From Magnolia sinica (lineage: Eukaryota; Streptophyta; Magnoliopsida; Magnoliales; Magnoliaceae): a stretch of DNA of 64,000 bases. Under the pieces are notes generated by a model that saw only the letters and a program-made list of their open reading frames with translations, made no database searches and was not told the DNA's origin. The DNA lies in contig NC_080588.1 of the NCBI RefSeq assembly GCF_029962835.1, positions 65,992,001 through 66,056,000 of the forward strand. Direction: 5' to 3'. This document shows positions 46,101-57,820 of the stretch, piece by piece (positions within the stretch are counted from its first letter, which is position 1; each line of letters opens with the position of its first letter). The translations under genes were made by a program, and so were the position numbers.

Positions 46101-49100
46101 AACTTTCTTCCTACCCACAAGCCACCCAAAAGCCGCAAGTTTTGGAGGGACATCATAGTGCCAAACGAATTTGCTGTGCCCAACATCCTCATGCCTTCCA
46201 CCTCCATGTACAAGAGAAAAAAGGGGTTTAACCAAAAAGATTCTGATTTATCAATTTTCCACATCAATTTGTCCGGGACAGAGTTGGCCGGGGAGTAAAG
46301 ATAGATTTGATCCGTAAGGACCACAAATTCATCGACCTCCTCATCAAGGAGAAACCACCTACATGGAGGGTCCCAAACTAGTTCCCCACTAACACGGGAG
46401 AAATAGGGTTCGGGCAAGCTGAAAGATTCTAAGAAAATCATCCTTCAAAGGGGAGCTCCCCACCCATGTATCTTCCCAAAAATGGATCTTTTTACCATTT
46501 CCAAAGCAAATCCAACCTCTTCCATAAATGCTGATTTCATGGAGGAGATCCCTTTCCATAAGGCCGGCGCTCTATAAAATTAAAAACCCTTGATGCGGCT
46601 CCTGTTTTGTAACTCCTGGAGGTAGATGAATGCTCAGAGTCTGTAACAGTCAAAATTTGGTGATGAAGACTGTTAAGGTCAGTCTGAAAAGGGCTACAAA
46701 ATTAAAAACGCCCATGCGGCTGGTTGAAATTCACACTATGATGGGCAGTTTAATGTTGGCGACAGCCTGTTTTGAGAACCAATACACCTAGATCTTCATC
46801 TAGTGGAGCAAAACTTGCCCTAAAGACAGACCTTGTTGCATTCAATCGTTGTTCATACTGCTGATAAATCCAGTGACAAAAGGTGTCCATTCCAACTGTA
46901 GCACACATGGACACTATCTGGTAACTAGGATTACTAAGGGTAATTCAATATTATTGTTTTCATTCAGAGCCCTACTTGCAAAACACGCTACCAAGTGGGC
47001 CTCAATGTGAATGTCCTATGGCAAAACCCATGCTGATCACTCATCAGGTGGGCCACACAAATACATTGAATATGGGCATTGGTGATTTTCTTTCTGACCA
47101 TGCATTCTACTCATGCAAGTGGGGTCTATCTAAGAGTGGATTGGTACTAGTGATGTTCAGGGTTGGTCAGACCTAATAATTGGCCCAGACCTCATACATG
47201 CGTGCCAAGTTGGCAAGTGGCATTGATTCACCTCTTCAACCTCTCCTAAAAGAAGTACCAATTAAAAAAAGAAAAAGGTAAAAAGCAACCAAGCTAAGTT
47301 TCTTTTCCTGATAGATGTCATGAGTTAGGAAAATCTCCTGACATGTTTAAATATTTGTAGCTGTTACCAATTGAACTTTGCTAAGTCCAAAGACACCTCT
47401 ACATATGGGGTGCAGCTGTACAGGATATCCACGCCACACATCAGGTGTACCTGTCCAAAAATTGAGTAAAATAGTAGATGGTATAAACAATTTCTCAATG
47501 GTCTACATTCACACACACAAGTGGCTCCCTGATGAGTGATCCACCTGATTTCTGGACCAGGTCATCTACACAGTCAGTCACACCTTACAGTTAGCTTAGA
47601 TGTCCCACGTGCTAGGTGCAGCCACAAGTAGTGATGTTCGTGGGGATTTCCAATTTAGTGTGCTTCCCTTGTGATTGGGTAAGCACCTTTTGTACATATT
47701 TTTCTCTAACTAGGCAATATGTATAGACATTGAGAAAATACCTGCAGGAGGCGTTGCAAATTCAGATGCATTTTGGGGAATCTTCTGTCATCCAGCATTT
47801 GCGTCTTCACTGCAATACTACCTGCATTTAAGGAAATCAGTCATATCCCCAAAAACATGCAAAATAGTAAATAGGGGGTGAAAACACAAAGTGTCAGAGG
47901 AACTCATTCCACAATTTAAAGAGGAAAGAAAATGGAAAAGGCAAAAAAAAAGAAGAAGAGGAAGCATGAGGTCATAAGCCACAACAAACATGATCTTTGT
48001 TGAGGGCAGGATTTCACACATATGGAGCTCATGGTTTGGTGAACGCCTTATCCATGGTGGGGCCCTCCAGATCAACAGTTGGATCAACAAATCATGGGTG
48101 GCCATGTACGTAATCATGCTCTTCAGCAAACTACACTTTTGGTGGGGCTCAAGAGCCAGGACCCTTCATAGAAAAACAGACCAGATTCGAAAGGCACCAA
48201 CAGGTTTGCTAGCAAGGCCAGATTCAACACAACCAATTAAATCATCTGACCCTTCTGTATCATAAGGGTCCAAGGTCTACACTGTATCTGCATGTTGAAA
48301 AGAAGCACTAAGAAATAAAACCATTCTCAATTTCACAACAGAGTGTCAGTGATATAACACCAAATTACTACTAAAGGGGCCAAGCATTCTAAAATAAAGA
48401 CATGCTAATGATACTAGTGCACTTGAAAAAATCGTAAGCAAGCCACCATTTTTTCTAGTCTGTGTATGATAAGGCTAGTGAGCCTGACTACATGTCACTC
48501 TCTGGTCAATAAGACAGGAAAATAGGAACACATATTGAGCAATGAATACCAAAGAGGGCAATCAGACAATCCTAACCTATTGATCCGAACCAGGACAAAA
48601 AAAAATGGCAGTGGTCATTTTCTTTTCTTCAAATCAAGGTGTTAGGATGGTCCAACTCCATTTTTGCGCATGGTCAGTCCATAGCATGGCCCACCAGATG
48701 AGAAGTCCCGATTTTGTACATGTTGATTGTTGACCACGTTCCCATGGGAACTCGAATGCAACTAACATCCCTCCATGTTAGGCCTCAGACACCCACCGCT
48801 TTAATCAAATTTATGAGAAAGGGAGCAAAATCTACCATATATACAAAGCCCTTTAACAACATGTAAGTCATCTGGTAACATAGTTATGGGAGTGCAGAAA
48901 ATGAGGTATTGAGAAAATCAAGTAGTTCAAGAGCAATATCGATTTCCTTCTCTTTGAAAACAAAATAACAATATTCTCCACACATGCTTTGGGTTTAACG
49001 TATATGGATTTATCTCCACATCGGTTATGCACTATCTAATGCAGCTTCCCTAGGCAAGACAAAACAAGAAACAGATGTGCCAGTTGGATTTCTCTTCTTC

Positions 49101-50645
49101 AAAGGCCAAATTGCATAAAGAAAAATAAATTCAATGACCAAAGCTTTCTTGTCTTGTCTGACATCTTCTGATATGCACCAATAGGTGATAAGATGAGGGG
49201 AAGTAGATTGGGATGGTTTGGCCATGCGTAACAGCGATCAATAACCGCACCATGAGTTGGTTCAAGTTGAAAGCTCCAAAAGGGCAAGGGGAAGGCCCAA
49301 AAGGACATGAGTGGAGGTATTAAGAAAATATTTGATGACCCATGCCCTGACTGATGATATCATCCGTTGATAGAGACACAAAGTAGAATGATGGAACAGG
49401 GTTCATGTAGCTGACCCCAATTAGTTAGGATAAGGCTTAGACGGTGATGATGACATCTCCAGGAAAGCATGACTGCAAGAAACCGTGTATAACTTCTCAT
49501 CTCAGCCTCTGATTCTATCGAACCTACAAAGTTTTAATCCCAACCAGTAGTTAGTAGAACCATAGCATAGCCCCAAGAACGACTAGTTAGCGGGCCCTTC
49601 CAATGATAATCACTTCCTTGCTGCAATCAATATGGACACCTAAGTTCTATCCATGACGTACACTAAATATTTTGTGTAAATAAAAACATGTACCATTTTC
49701 ATAGATGTATCTGTTGCCTGTGCATAGCATGCTTATTAGTTTCATCATCTGAAATATAATCAGAGAAGAACAAGAAAGATTTTTTTTGAAGGATTGAACA
49801 AGAAAGATTTTAGAAATCAAATGGTTGTAATTTAAATGAATTCAAACAAGTTTGCCACCGAGAAGATAATTACCTTTATCTAATTCGAGCTCGACCGTGT
49901 CTAATTCCATTTCAAGCTTGGTCACTATATCCTGAACGTGATCCATGTGCATGTCGACGATGTGCACAACAAGATTCGAGATTGTTTTTGGCACCGGATT
50001 ATCGGCTTCTTCAGAATGATTCATCGTCAACAAATGCTCAAGAACATGCTCCTTAATGACAGTCTGCCCCATCTTCTCATCATCTCTGACGAAACAGGGG
50101 TTCTCGATGCTAGGGATCTCTGAAAGAAGAGATTGACCTGTCTCTGAGAAACCCAATCTAGGAATACGGCCCAAAGACACGGTAATCACTGAACCCTCAG
50201 TTACTCTCGCTGCAAGCCTAAGGGTGAAATTGCTTGCAGCGGGTCCTGGTGAATTCACCCGAAAAATAAGCGCCCCATTGATTTGCCCGAAAAATGGTCC
50301 GTTGCTAATGAGCATGAGAATCTCTTGGAGTATCAATGGGGGGCAAAGAATTTCAATAAGGTATTGGGCAGATAAAGTGAGCCTCTGATTTCCTTTGGGA
50401 AGTTCAACATGATACCAACAGAATTCTCTCCCTGTACCTTCTGTTATATCCCAATCCTTTGTAAAATAGTTACCTAACCCATCAAATATGTAAGCTTTCT
50501 GTCTTACGGTGCCTGGGAAATGGGTTCTATAGATACGGGTTTCTTTGAGTGGAGTTCCGGGAGAAGCTTCATTATCCATTTCTGTCGTTGCATCTCTATC
50601 CATTTCCTCCATTTCTGTGGCTGTTTCTTCCACAACAACTTCCAT
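43167..50645 (-). CDS. CorA-like magnesium transporter family protein (4 exons)
   Basis: Predicted divalent-cation (Mg2+) channel/transporter. Exons in order: 50645-49874, 47821-47742, 45003-44739, 43432-43167; all junctions GT-AG; 1383 nt, 460 codons plus stop. The acidic N-terminus (MEVVVEETATEMEEMD) leads a long soluble domain, with a coiled region (MHMDHVQDIVTKLEMELDTVELELDKG) and then VKTQMLDDRRFPKMHLNLQRLL. Two membrane segments close the protein: one ending in LSIITGAFGMNVGGVPW, which contains the diagnostic GMN motif, and NVLLLCAAMVLLLLLCF. A basic tail (DWKRRRAFRK) follows. This is the eukaryotic CorA-like branch typified in Arabidopsis by At2g42950/At1g29820-type proteins, by my recollection. 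An in-frame TTG at 50663 is upstream, but the first ATG is at 50645. All lesions are absent; metal specificity is inferred. Confidence 0.93.
43500..44560. repeat. Roughly 120-bp tandem array in CorA-like intron 3
   Basis: Four diverged units (anchors CTATAGCACATCTGTTGATG at 43531, then TTATAGCATGTGG, TTATAGTGCATCTGTGGATG, TTATAGTACATCTATGGATG near 44209, 44322, 44443). The first and second units are separated by the TRIM insertion at 43610-44160. Confidence 0.8.
43610..44160 (-). mobile_element. TRIM-like miniature LTR retrotransposon in CorA-like intron 3
   Basis: Reading the minus strand: 5' LTR 44160-43908, 49-bp interior 43907-43859, 3' LTR 43858-43610. The interior opens with TTGCTATCAGAGG, close to the initiator-Met PBS, and ends in ACCGGGGG, a polypurine-like run, directly before TGATTAAATGC. 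Flanked by ACTGTT at 43604-43609 and 44161-44166. It shares its whole structure with the SHMT intron 10 element. No coding capacity. Confidence 0.8.
45140..45480. repeat. Small tandem repeats in CorA-like intron 2
   Basis: Three spaced copies of CTAGGAAAAA.CTCTT with flanking TGTTCT/GTTGTG words (45140-45345), and 2.5 copies of a 20-bp unit GGGTGCACTTTCACACACAA at 45429-45477. Confidence 0.7.
45637..46628 (-). mobile_element. 5'-truncated L1-type LINE in CorA-like intron 2
   Basis: Minus-strand frames give the end of L1 ORF2: KLMWKIDKSESFW, then the zinc-binding RVT region AAFGWLVGRKKVLTINNLRK and WVIWEERNARCF. At least one frameshift lies near 46200, and an A-run (T12 on this strand) sits at the 3' end near 45640. 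Flanked by AATGCTCAGAGTCYGTAAYA+GTCAA at 45612-45636 and 46629-46653 (2 mismatches in 25). Some 60 bases at the 46628 side may be host sequence. Confidence 0.8.
49185..49456 (+). mobile_element. RTE-type LINE remnant in CorA-like intron 1
   Basis: RLGWFGHA at the start, then VEWWNRVHVADPN and GLDGDDD, many stops, ending in GGTGATGATGACA. Same family as 6360-6590. Confidence 0.65.
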
Positions 50646-50924
50646 AATTACAGAATATTTCAAGAATAATGGTTGTTGTCACTCTCTTCGAGCAATCGTT
50701 CTGAAATATTAAGAGGAATAGAAATTCAGATGCCAAAAACCCCAAAATAAGTGGCTACCCGCTACCAGATTTGTTATATTTCTGTTGCTCCAAATTCCTG
50801 AAAAGAGTGAAGAAAACCAGTATTATGAATATGGGCCCCCAATCGTCAATACAAAACAAGAATAATCGCCTTCCCAACCCCACCACCTCTCCTCTCCCAA
50901 AATAAAATTGCTAAATGAAAAGAA

Positions 50925-52445
50925 TTCAAAACCCATTTCAGATTCAATCAAATGATTCTGAAAAGATAAGGTTTTTGCATTTATTGATCCCCAAACACAT
51001 AAAAATCTAATCTTTTGCATTCATTCCACCCATGAACTACATCTCAGCCATAAAAAGCTATTGCATTCAATCAAGCTCTTACTCTTTTGATCACTAGAGA
51101 AAAAATAAAATAAAATAAAACCTGATTTCAGATTCGATCAAATGAACATGGAAAGCCAACTTTTCTGCATTCACTAAACCCCAAAATCCATAAAATTCTA
51201 GCATCCAACCATTTGCACCCATTCCCAATAAAATAATCTCTCCAAATGCATAAAAAATTACCCTCATTGAACCCAAAAAACCGTAAGGGGGGTGAGAACC
51301 ATCAAAAGATCATTTCAGCATCAACTAAAATGGATTTCAAAACCAATATTTCTGCCCAAATTCCACCCCAAAACCCATAAAAGTCCAACCAACAACATTC
51401 ATCTCTGCAACTCATCAAACACTTTTCTCATTCAACCCAAAATTCAAAAAGAAAAATTTCAATTAATCAAAACCCACTTCATATCCAATCAAAATGAAAT
51501 GAAACCATCATGTCTACATTAATCCCAACCCAAAACCCATAAAATTCCAACCTTCATCATTCATCTTTGCAATTCATCAAACACTTTTCTCATTCAACCC
51601 AAAAAGGAAACACTCAATGAATAAAAAACCAATTTCATATTTAATCAAAATGACTTGAAAAGGCTACATTTTCGATATTAATCCCAGCCAAAACCCATAA
51701 AAATCCGACCTTCAACATTCATCTCTGCAACTCATCAAACACTTTTCTCATTCAACCAAAATTCAAAAATTAAAAAACTCAATTAATAAAAAAAAACCCA
51801 TTTCACATTCAATCAAAATGGATTCAGAAACCAACATTTCTACATTAAGCCCAACCAAAAACCCAAAAAATCCAACCCTCATCATTCATCTCTGCAACTC
51901 ATCAAACACTATTCTCATTCAACCCAAAAAGGAAAATACTCAATTAATAATAATAATAATAAACCAGTTCATATTCAATCAAAATGAATTGAAAAACCAA
52001 CATTTCTGCATTAATCCCAACCCAAAACCCTTAAAAAAAATTCAACCTTTACCGTTCATTCACCTAAAACACCCATTAAATTCATATATTCAAATCAATC
52101 AAGCTATTCTCTCATTTAACAAAATAAATAAATTCAACAAATTTAAAAAAATCCAGATTCAATCAAAAGAATCTAAAAAGCAACATTCCATGCATTAATG
52201 CAACACAAAAAAGAACACATAAAAATCACAATAAAATTAAAACATAAAACCCCATTTCAGATTCAATCAAATGAATGCGAAAAATCACAACTATTGCATC
52301 AATTAAAATCCAAACAAAAAAGGAAAAAGAAATCCATAAAAACTCAACTTTGTAAACAATCAAATTCCAACCTCATTCAGATGCCAGAAAAATCAATAAT
52401 CCATCTCTTGAAATGGAGACCCAAATTCCAAAAAAAATAATAATA
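50925..52445. repeat. Roughly 165-bp tandem array upstream of the CorA-like gene
   Basis: About nine diverged units, anchored by TTCATATTCAATCAAAATGA, with starts near 50937, 51124, 51312, 51475, 51637, 51798, 51967, 52153 and 52256. The central units are 161-169 bp apart, the outer ones 103-188. Shared inner words: CCCATAAAATTCCAACC, ATTCATCTCTGCAACTCATC, AAACACTTTTCTCATTCAAC. Very low in G on this strand. It starts 280 bp upstream of the CorA-like ATG, so it may overlap the promoter or a 5' UTR intron. Confidence 0.88.
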
Positions 52446-52867
52446 AAGAAAAATAAAAAAAATAAACAGTTTTTGTTCCAACAACAGAACCAAAGTAATT
52501 TCACCCCACGTTAAAAATAATCATAATTGCGAAATTTACGACTATAGACCCCACCTTTTATCCAGTGGTTTTTTAAAAGAAAACAAACCTTACTCGGGAA
52601 CTTAGACCTACACGTACGGACAGCGACGTTGAGGACGAAAATACCCCTGCCTTAGAAAGTACGGTAAGCTGGACGATGAAGATTTAATCCGTGACTATAG
52701 GAAATTGCAGGATTTTTTAAAAGCAAACTCGCTGGATAGCTCTAGACTTTTTGGATACATATTGTGAGGAGCAACGGCTACGGTTATGGATACGGTTATA
52801 ATTTATAGGGTCCCATGACCCTCACCCACTAACTTCTTTTTTCTTTTTTCTTTTTTTTCATTATAAT

Positions 52868-53335
52868 CCCCATGGCATTTTGTGAGTCCCATTATGAGGT
52901 ATGTGTTATATCCAAACCGTCCATCTATTTGACGAGCTCGTATTAAGGCATGAGACGAAAAATAAGATAGATCTAGCTATCAAGTGGACCACACTATAAA
53001 GGCAGTGGAGAATTGAACACCTACTATTGAAACCCTTTTAGGGGTCATAGAAGTTTTGGATCATTATGAAATTTGTTTGTCCTCTTCATCCAGGTCTTTG
53101 TGACTTTATGAATGGATTGGATGGAAAATATATGTTATGGTGGGCTCTACAAATTTTTTAACGGTGAAAATCAATTTTTCCGCTACTCTTTGTGGTGTGG
53201 TCCAGTTGATCTTTGGATATGATTCTTTAAAAAAAAAAAAAAAAAATTTTTAATAATGCTCCTAAATGATCTTGAAATATGGATGGATGTTGTGGATATA
53301 ATAAATATATAATTGTGGGGCCCATGTAACTTTGA
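52868..53335. mobile_element. Mutator-like MITE copy in the left arm
   Basis: GAGTCCCATTATGAGGTATG ... TGTGGGGCCCATGTAACTTT. It is followed without a gap by GATCTCTTTTGAGCGGGGC, where the minisatellite starts. Confidence 0.75.
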
Positions 53336-53343
53336 TCTCTTTT

Positions 53344-53531
53344 GAGCGGGGCGAACATGAAATTGAGTGGGGTAAACATGAAATTGAGCGGGGCAGACTG
53401 AAAATTGAGCGGGGTAAACTAGAAATTGAGCGGGGTAAACATGAAATTTCACGGGGTAAACTGAAAATTGAGCGGGGCAAACTAGAAATTGAGTGGGACA
53501 AACATGAAATTGAGCGGGGCAAACATGAATT
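53344..53531. repeat. 21-bp minisatellite in the left arm
   Basis: Nine units of GAGCGGGGCAAACATGAAAT+T type, alternating AAACATG and AAACTAG/AGACTG variants. Confidence 0.93.
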
Positions 53532-53662
53532 CTGCGCGCTTACAAGTGTAGATGATAAACAGAGATTTTAGTAAGAAAAATGGGAAAAAAAACGTGTTTA
53601 CGAGTGTTTTTCTTTGAAATGGGGTGAGAAAGGCATGTGTTTTGAAGAGCAGGGATATTTCA

Positions 53663-53829
53663 TGTTTGCCACATTCAATTTCTAGTTTGGCCCTCTTAAC
53701 TTCCAGTTTTCCCCGCTCATGTTTGCCTCGCTTATTTTCTAGTTTGCCCCGCTCAATTTTTAGTTTCCCCCGCTCAATTTCATATTTGCCCCGCTGAATT
53801 TCATGTTTGCCCCACTCAATTTCTTTTTG
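53663..53829. repeat. 21-bp minisatellite, opposite orientation, in the loop
   Basis: About eight units of TTTGCCCCGCTCAATTTCAT+G type, several degenerate. Confidence 0.88.
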
Positions 53830-53864
53830 ACCTCATCGACAGGATGAATTGCAAATAAAAATTT

Positions 53865-54183
53865 TAGTGGCCCACAAGATGTTTTTAATGGTGGGTATTC
53901 AATCACCACTGTTTCCTATGGTGTGGTCCACCTAAGGTTTGGATCTACTTCATTTTTTGAAGCATGCCTTAAAATGAGCCATCAATTTCACCGTTAAAAA
54001 ATTTGTAGGGCCCACCGTAACATATATTTTCCATCCAATCTATTCCTAAGGTCATAAAGACCTGGATGAAGAGGAAAAACAAATTTCATAATGATCCAAA
54101 ACTTCTATGACCCCTTAAAGAGTTTCAATAGTAGACGTTCAATCCTCCACTGCCTTTTACAGTGTGGTCCACTTGATAGCTAT
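53865..54183. mobile_element. Mutator-like MITE fragment between minisatellite blocks
   Basis: ACCGTTAAAAAATTTGTAGG+GCCCACC ... CACTTGATAGCTAT is a direct copy of 54724-54917 in the right arm and breaks off exactly where the next minisatellite block begins. Confidence 0.7.
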
Positions 54184-54568
54184 CAATTTCATGTTTGTCC
54201 TGCTCAATTTCTAGTTTGCCTTGCTCAATTTCATGTTTGTCTCGCTCAATTTCTAGTTTGCCCCGCTCAATTTCATATTTGTCCCACTCAATTTTCAGTT
54301 TGCCCTACTCAATTTCATGTTTTCCCCACTCAATTTCATGTTTGCCCCACTCAATTTCTAGTTTGCCTGGCTTAATTTCATGTTTGCCCCACTCAATTTT
54401 CAGTTTGCTCTGCTCAATTTCTAGTTTGCCTCCCTCAATTTCATATTTGCCCCGCTTAATTTCTAGTTTGTCATCCTCTCAATTTCAGTTTGCCCCGCTC
54501 AATTTCATATTTGCCTCGTTTAATTTCTAGTTTGCCCAGCTCAATTTCATGTTCGCCCCGCTCAAAAG
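54184..54568. repeat. 21-bp minisatellite in the right arm
   Basis: About 18 units of TTTGCCCCGCTCAATTTCTA+G and CATG-ending types, inverted relative to 53344-53531. Confidence 0.93.
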
Positions 54569-54574
54569 AGATCA

Positions 54575-55025
54575 AAGTTAGATGGGCCCATAGTTATGTA
54601 TTTATTATATCCGCAACGTTCATCCATATTTCGAGATCATTTGGGAGCATTAAAAAAAAAAAAAAGAATTATATCCAAAATCAACTAGATCACACCACAA
54701 AGAGCAGTGGGAAAATTGATTTTCATCGTTAAAAAATTTGTAGTACCTACGATACCATATATTTTCCATCCAATCTTTCATAAGGTTACAAAGACCTGGA
54801 TGAAGAGCAAAAACAAATTTCATAATGATCCAAACTTCTATAACCCCTAAAAGGGTTTCAATAATAGATATTCAATCCTCCACTGCCTTTTTTAGTGTGG
54901 TCCACTTGATAGTTAGATATGTCTTATTTTTCATCTCAAGCCTTAATACGAGCTCGCCAAATAGATGGACTGTTTGGATATAACACATACCTTATAATGG
55001 GACTCACAAAATGCCGTGGGGATTA
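54575..55025. mobile_element. Mutator-like MITE copy in the right arm
   Basis: Inverted partner of 52868-53335: AGATGGGCCCATAGTTATGT ... CTTATAATGGGACTCACAAA. Confidence 0.75.
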
Positions 55026-55402
55026 CAACGAAAAAAAAAAAGAAGAAAAAAGAAGCTAGTGAGTTGGGGTCAATGAGACCCTATAGATACGGATTATAAC
55101 CGTAGCCATAATCGTAGCCCCTACTTGTTCATATATCCTTCAATACGTATTGAAGGTTTTTTGATATTATTGAAAAAGTCTAGAATTGTCAGGCAAGTTA
55201 ACTTTCAAAAATCCTGCAATTTCCTATGGCTATGGATTATAACCGTAGCCAAATCTTCATCGACCACCTTACCGTACTTTAAAAAGCAGGGGTATTTTTG
55301 TCTTCAAATTCGCTGTCCTTCCGGGCAGGTCTAAGTTCGCAAGTAAGGTTTGTTTTGCTAAAAAAACCACTGGATAAAAGATGGGGTCCACAGTCGTAAA
55401 TT

Positions 55403-56678
55403 TCACATAATTAAAATAATAGTAAAGAGATTTGGTGCCTCACAACTCAAACCTACACGCGAGCTTCTACACGCAGTAACACGTGCCAACATTATATGAT
55501 TGTAGGGAATCCCATCCGTGTATTAGAAGATAAAAATGTAGATCGTTCTCCCACAAAAATTGGGGATCTTATTTTTAACGTGTATTACAGAAGAAAAGAG
55601 AATAATGGACGGGCCATAGAAATTATAAGATTTTTAGATCGTTCGTTCGTTTATTATCTTGTTGGGTTTGTCAAAGTAATCAATGATCTGGACCCCACCT
55701 GATCACAGGTCTGATTACCTAAATACGTTCCAAGTTGGCACGTGTGAATGCGTGTATGATTAACAAACTCTAAAATAGAACACAACGAAAACTCTTTCGT
55801 AATAAAATAGTAGGGGCACTACTCCTCCATCAAAGGGCTGAAAAAACATGAGAAGAACTTTGATACTCTGGAACAGTGGGAAGGATGATAAGCATGCACT
55901 TTAAAATTGGATATTTCTAAATAATAAATTCATTTTAAACTGTCCAAAATATGGGTCCCAGTTTAGATGTATGACCAACCATAAATTAATGTTATCCGAT
56001 TATCTGACCATCGGATTTGTGGATATTTATTAGACGGCTATAACAAAAACATCCAATGGTCCTCTTTCAATAAACAAGTGTCCACGAATCAGATGCGAAA
56101 CCTCTTCAACCAATCTGAATGTAGTAAAATGACTGATTGAAAATGAGTTCCATGTTTTAGTCGGTTTAATTTCAGTTACTTATTTCCACGTATATAAGTT
56201 ATGATTGCCTGTGTATCAATCGTCATAGTCTGCCGGAGTATGAAATACCTCCCAAAAACAATCTCCCGCTATTATCCTAACGGCACATGTGTCGTGTAAT
56301 GCATGACTCCTTGCTCTAGTAGGACTAGAAACCTACTCGCAGGCACGTTTGCCGGCCTAGGACGCGTGAAACATCAGGGCGGTTCGTACGATGGCCACAC
56401 CATTTTTTTTTTTCTATATTGTAAAATTTGGGCTGGTAAAAGATTGGATACCCTTAATGCATGTTTGGGGTTTGGTCAATTATTTTGACGGCTCATATCT
56501 TATATGATTTCGGTCCATCAGATGAATGGTCCAGTTTGAATTTTAACCAGATATTTCATGTGGGATGCTTGATGAACGGAGTAGATCTCACATAGGTGTA
56601 GTTATTGCACGTGTGCCGTGAATAGGTTTATTACTGATTTCACGAGTAGACTCGCTGGCGAATGCAATTTCCGAGTTA
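55403..56678. other. Intergenic sequence, nothing recognised
   Basis: No gene, RNA or repeat supported. A 68-codon open frame at 55496-55702 has no recognisable domain and no plausible context. Confidence 0.4.
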
Positions 56679-56686
56679 CTTCCAAC

Positions 56687-57378
56687 TAGAGCTGTACACG
56701 AGTTGAACCGAGTCAAGCTGTCGGCACGACTACTAGTTGATCCCAGCTCGAACTCAGCTCGACTCGGTCCTCAAGCTTGATTGGCCAGCTCAGCTTGGTT
56801 CAATCAGTAGCTCAAGCCAGTTTGAACTGCGTTCAATCTAAGATTAAGTCTTTGTGGTATTTTCTCAAACACGTAGAGTGCACCTTTAATTTTTTACTCT
56901 ATGTAAAACAACATCTTTTTTTTTAAAAACACACTCACGTCACATGCACACACACCCCCACACGTGCAAGCCGTGGGATTTCACCACTATGGGTACTCGA
57001 ACCCTTGGTTCGGTGTTGAAATTCCAAGAGTCTATCACTCGGGTAAGTTTATAAGTATTTCATCAAACACTCACTAAGCAATATAAAAATTAAGATACAA
57101 GTGTATTTGTTTCATACCTATACCTTTCTTGCTACTAATGGACACTTCATTGTGTCATTTCATCAAGCACTCGGTGAGCAACATCAATATTGAAATAACT
57201 AAGTCATCAAACTGGTTTGATTTGAGTCGGGGTCGAACTCGGGCAAGTACGAACTTGGCTCAAAATTTCTTGGAGCTCAACAAATTAGTTAAACTCAGTT
57301 TAAAACCGAGTCCAATGGAGCTTTTTCGAGTTAAGTCCAGCCAGCTGACCAAGTTAACTCGGTTCGCGTACAGCTCTG
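56687..57378. mobile_element. hAT-like non-autonomous element
   Basis: Inverted ends TAGAGCTGTACACGAG / CGCGTACAGCTCTG. Flanked by CTTCCAAC (56679-56686) and CTTCCAAT (57379-57386), an 8-bp duplication with one mismatch as in hAT elements. Interior rich in GAGCTC/CTCGAACTCAGCTC words. A SINE sits inside it. Confidence 0.82.
56930..57043 (-). mobile_element. SINE copy 4, nested in the hAT-like element
   Basis: ACACACCCCCACACGTG, GGGTACTCGAACCC (box B complement), CCAAGAGTCTATCACTCGGG (box A complement), with an A/T-run at the left. No clear target duplication. Confidence 0.72.
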
Positions 57379-57820
57379 CTTCCAATGGAGCAATTTAAGT
57401 AAGTCTTCGGGGTACGCTGGCGGAGTATGGATGCCATAGTCATGCACTCATCAATTGTACACGTGTCAAGATGAAAATCAGATCAAACCGTCCAAATCGG
57501 TGGTTCCACTTTAGAAGGCTCATAGAAATAACCTTAACGTCTAATTAATGGAGATCTGTTCGTCGAATTGAACTATTCACAGGTAGCGGTAAGTTATGGT
57601 TTATCACCACCCGCTTAAATAGAGGCCCACACATTGGACGTTTCGGTTTGAACAATAGCATGCCGCTTATACAACTATGATTGGGTGCGTATGAACCATC
57701 ACACCCGGCCACGGTATCAATGTTTTTTTCTCTCTGAGGAAGGGGATCGCGTACACGTGTAAGAGATCCAAGCCGTTGGATATCCATTGTGACGGTCTCA
57801 GCAACCAGGCTTATTTAGGG

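Larger units (their letters stand above)
52527..55402. mobile_element. Large inverted-repeat composite element carrying a minisatellite
   Basis: Left arm 52527-53535 and right arm about 54545-55402 are inverted copies. Outer ends are GAAATTTACGACTATAGACC / GGTCCACAGTCGTAAATTTC. Further in, both have CCACTGGATAAAAG, GTACGGTAAG, TGCAGGATTTTT, GGTTATAAT and a GGGCCCAC-family Mutator-like copy, then the 21-bp minisatellite. CATAATT adjoins both ends, perhaps a decayed 9-10-bp target duplication. The middle (53536-54544) has another Mutator-like fragment. No coding frame. Confidence 0.8.

Noticed and set aside
50646-50663. Upstream start for the CorA-like protein
   Set aside because: The codon at 50663 is TTG; the first ATG in frame is at 50645.
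51818-52198. 126-codon open frame
   Set aside because: Low-G tandem repeat sequence with Lys/Asn/Pro-rich composition; no domain.
55496-55702. 68-codon frame
   Set aside because: No domain, no neighbouring gene structure, length expected by chance.
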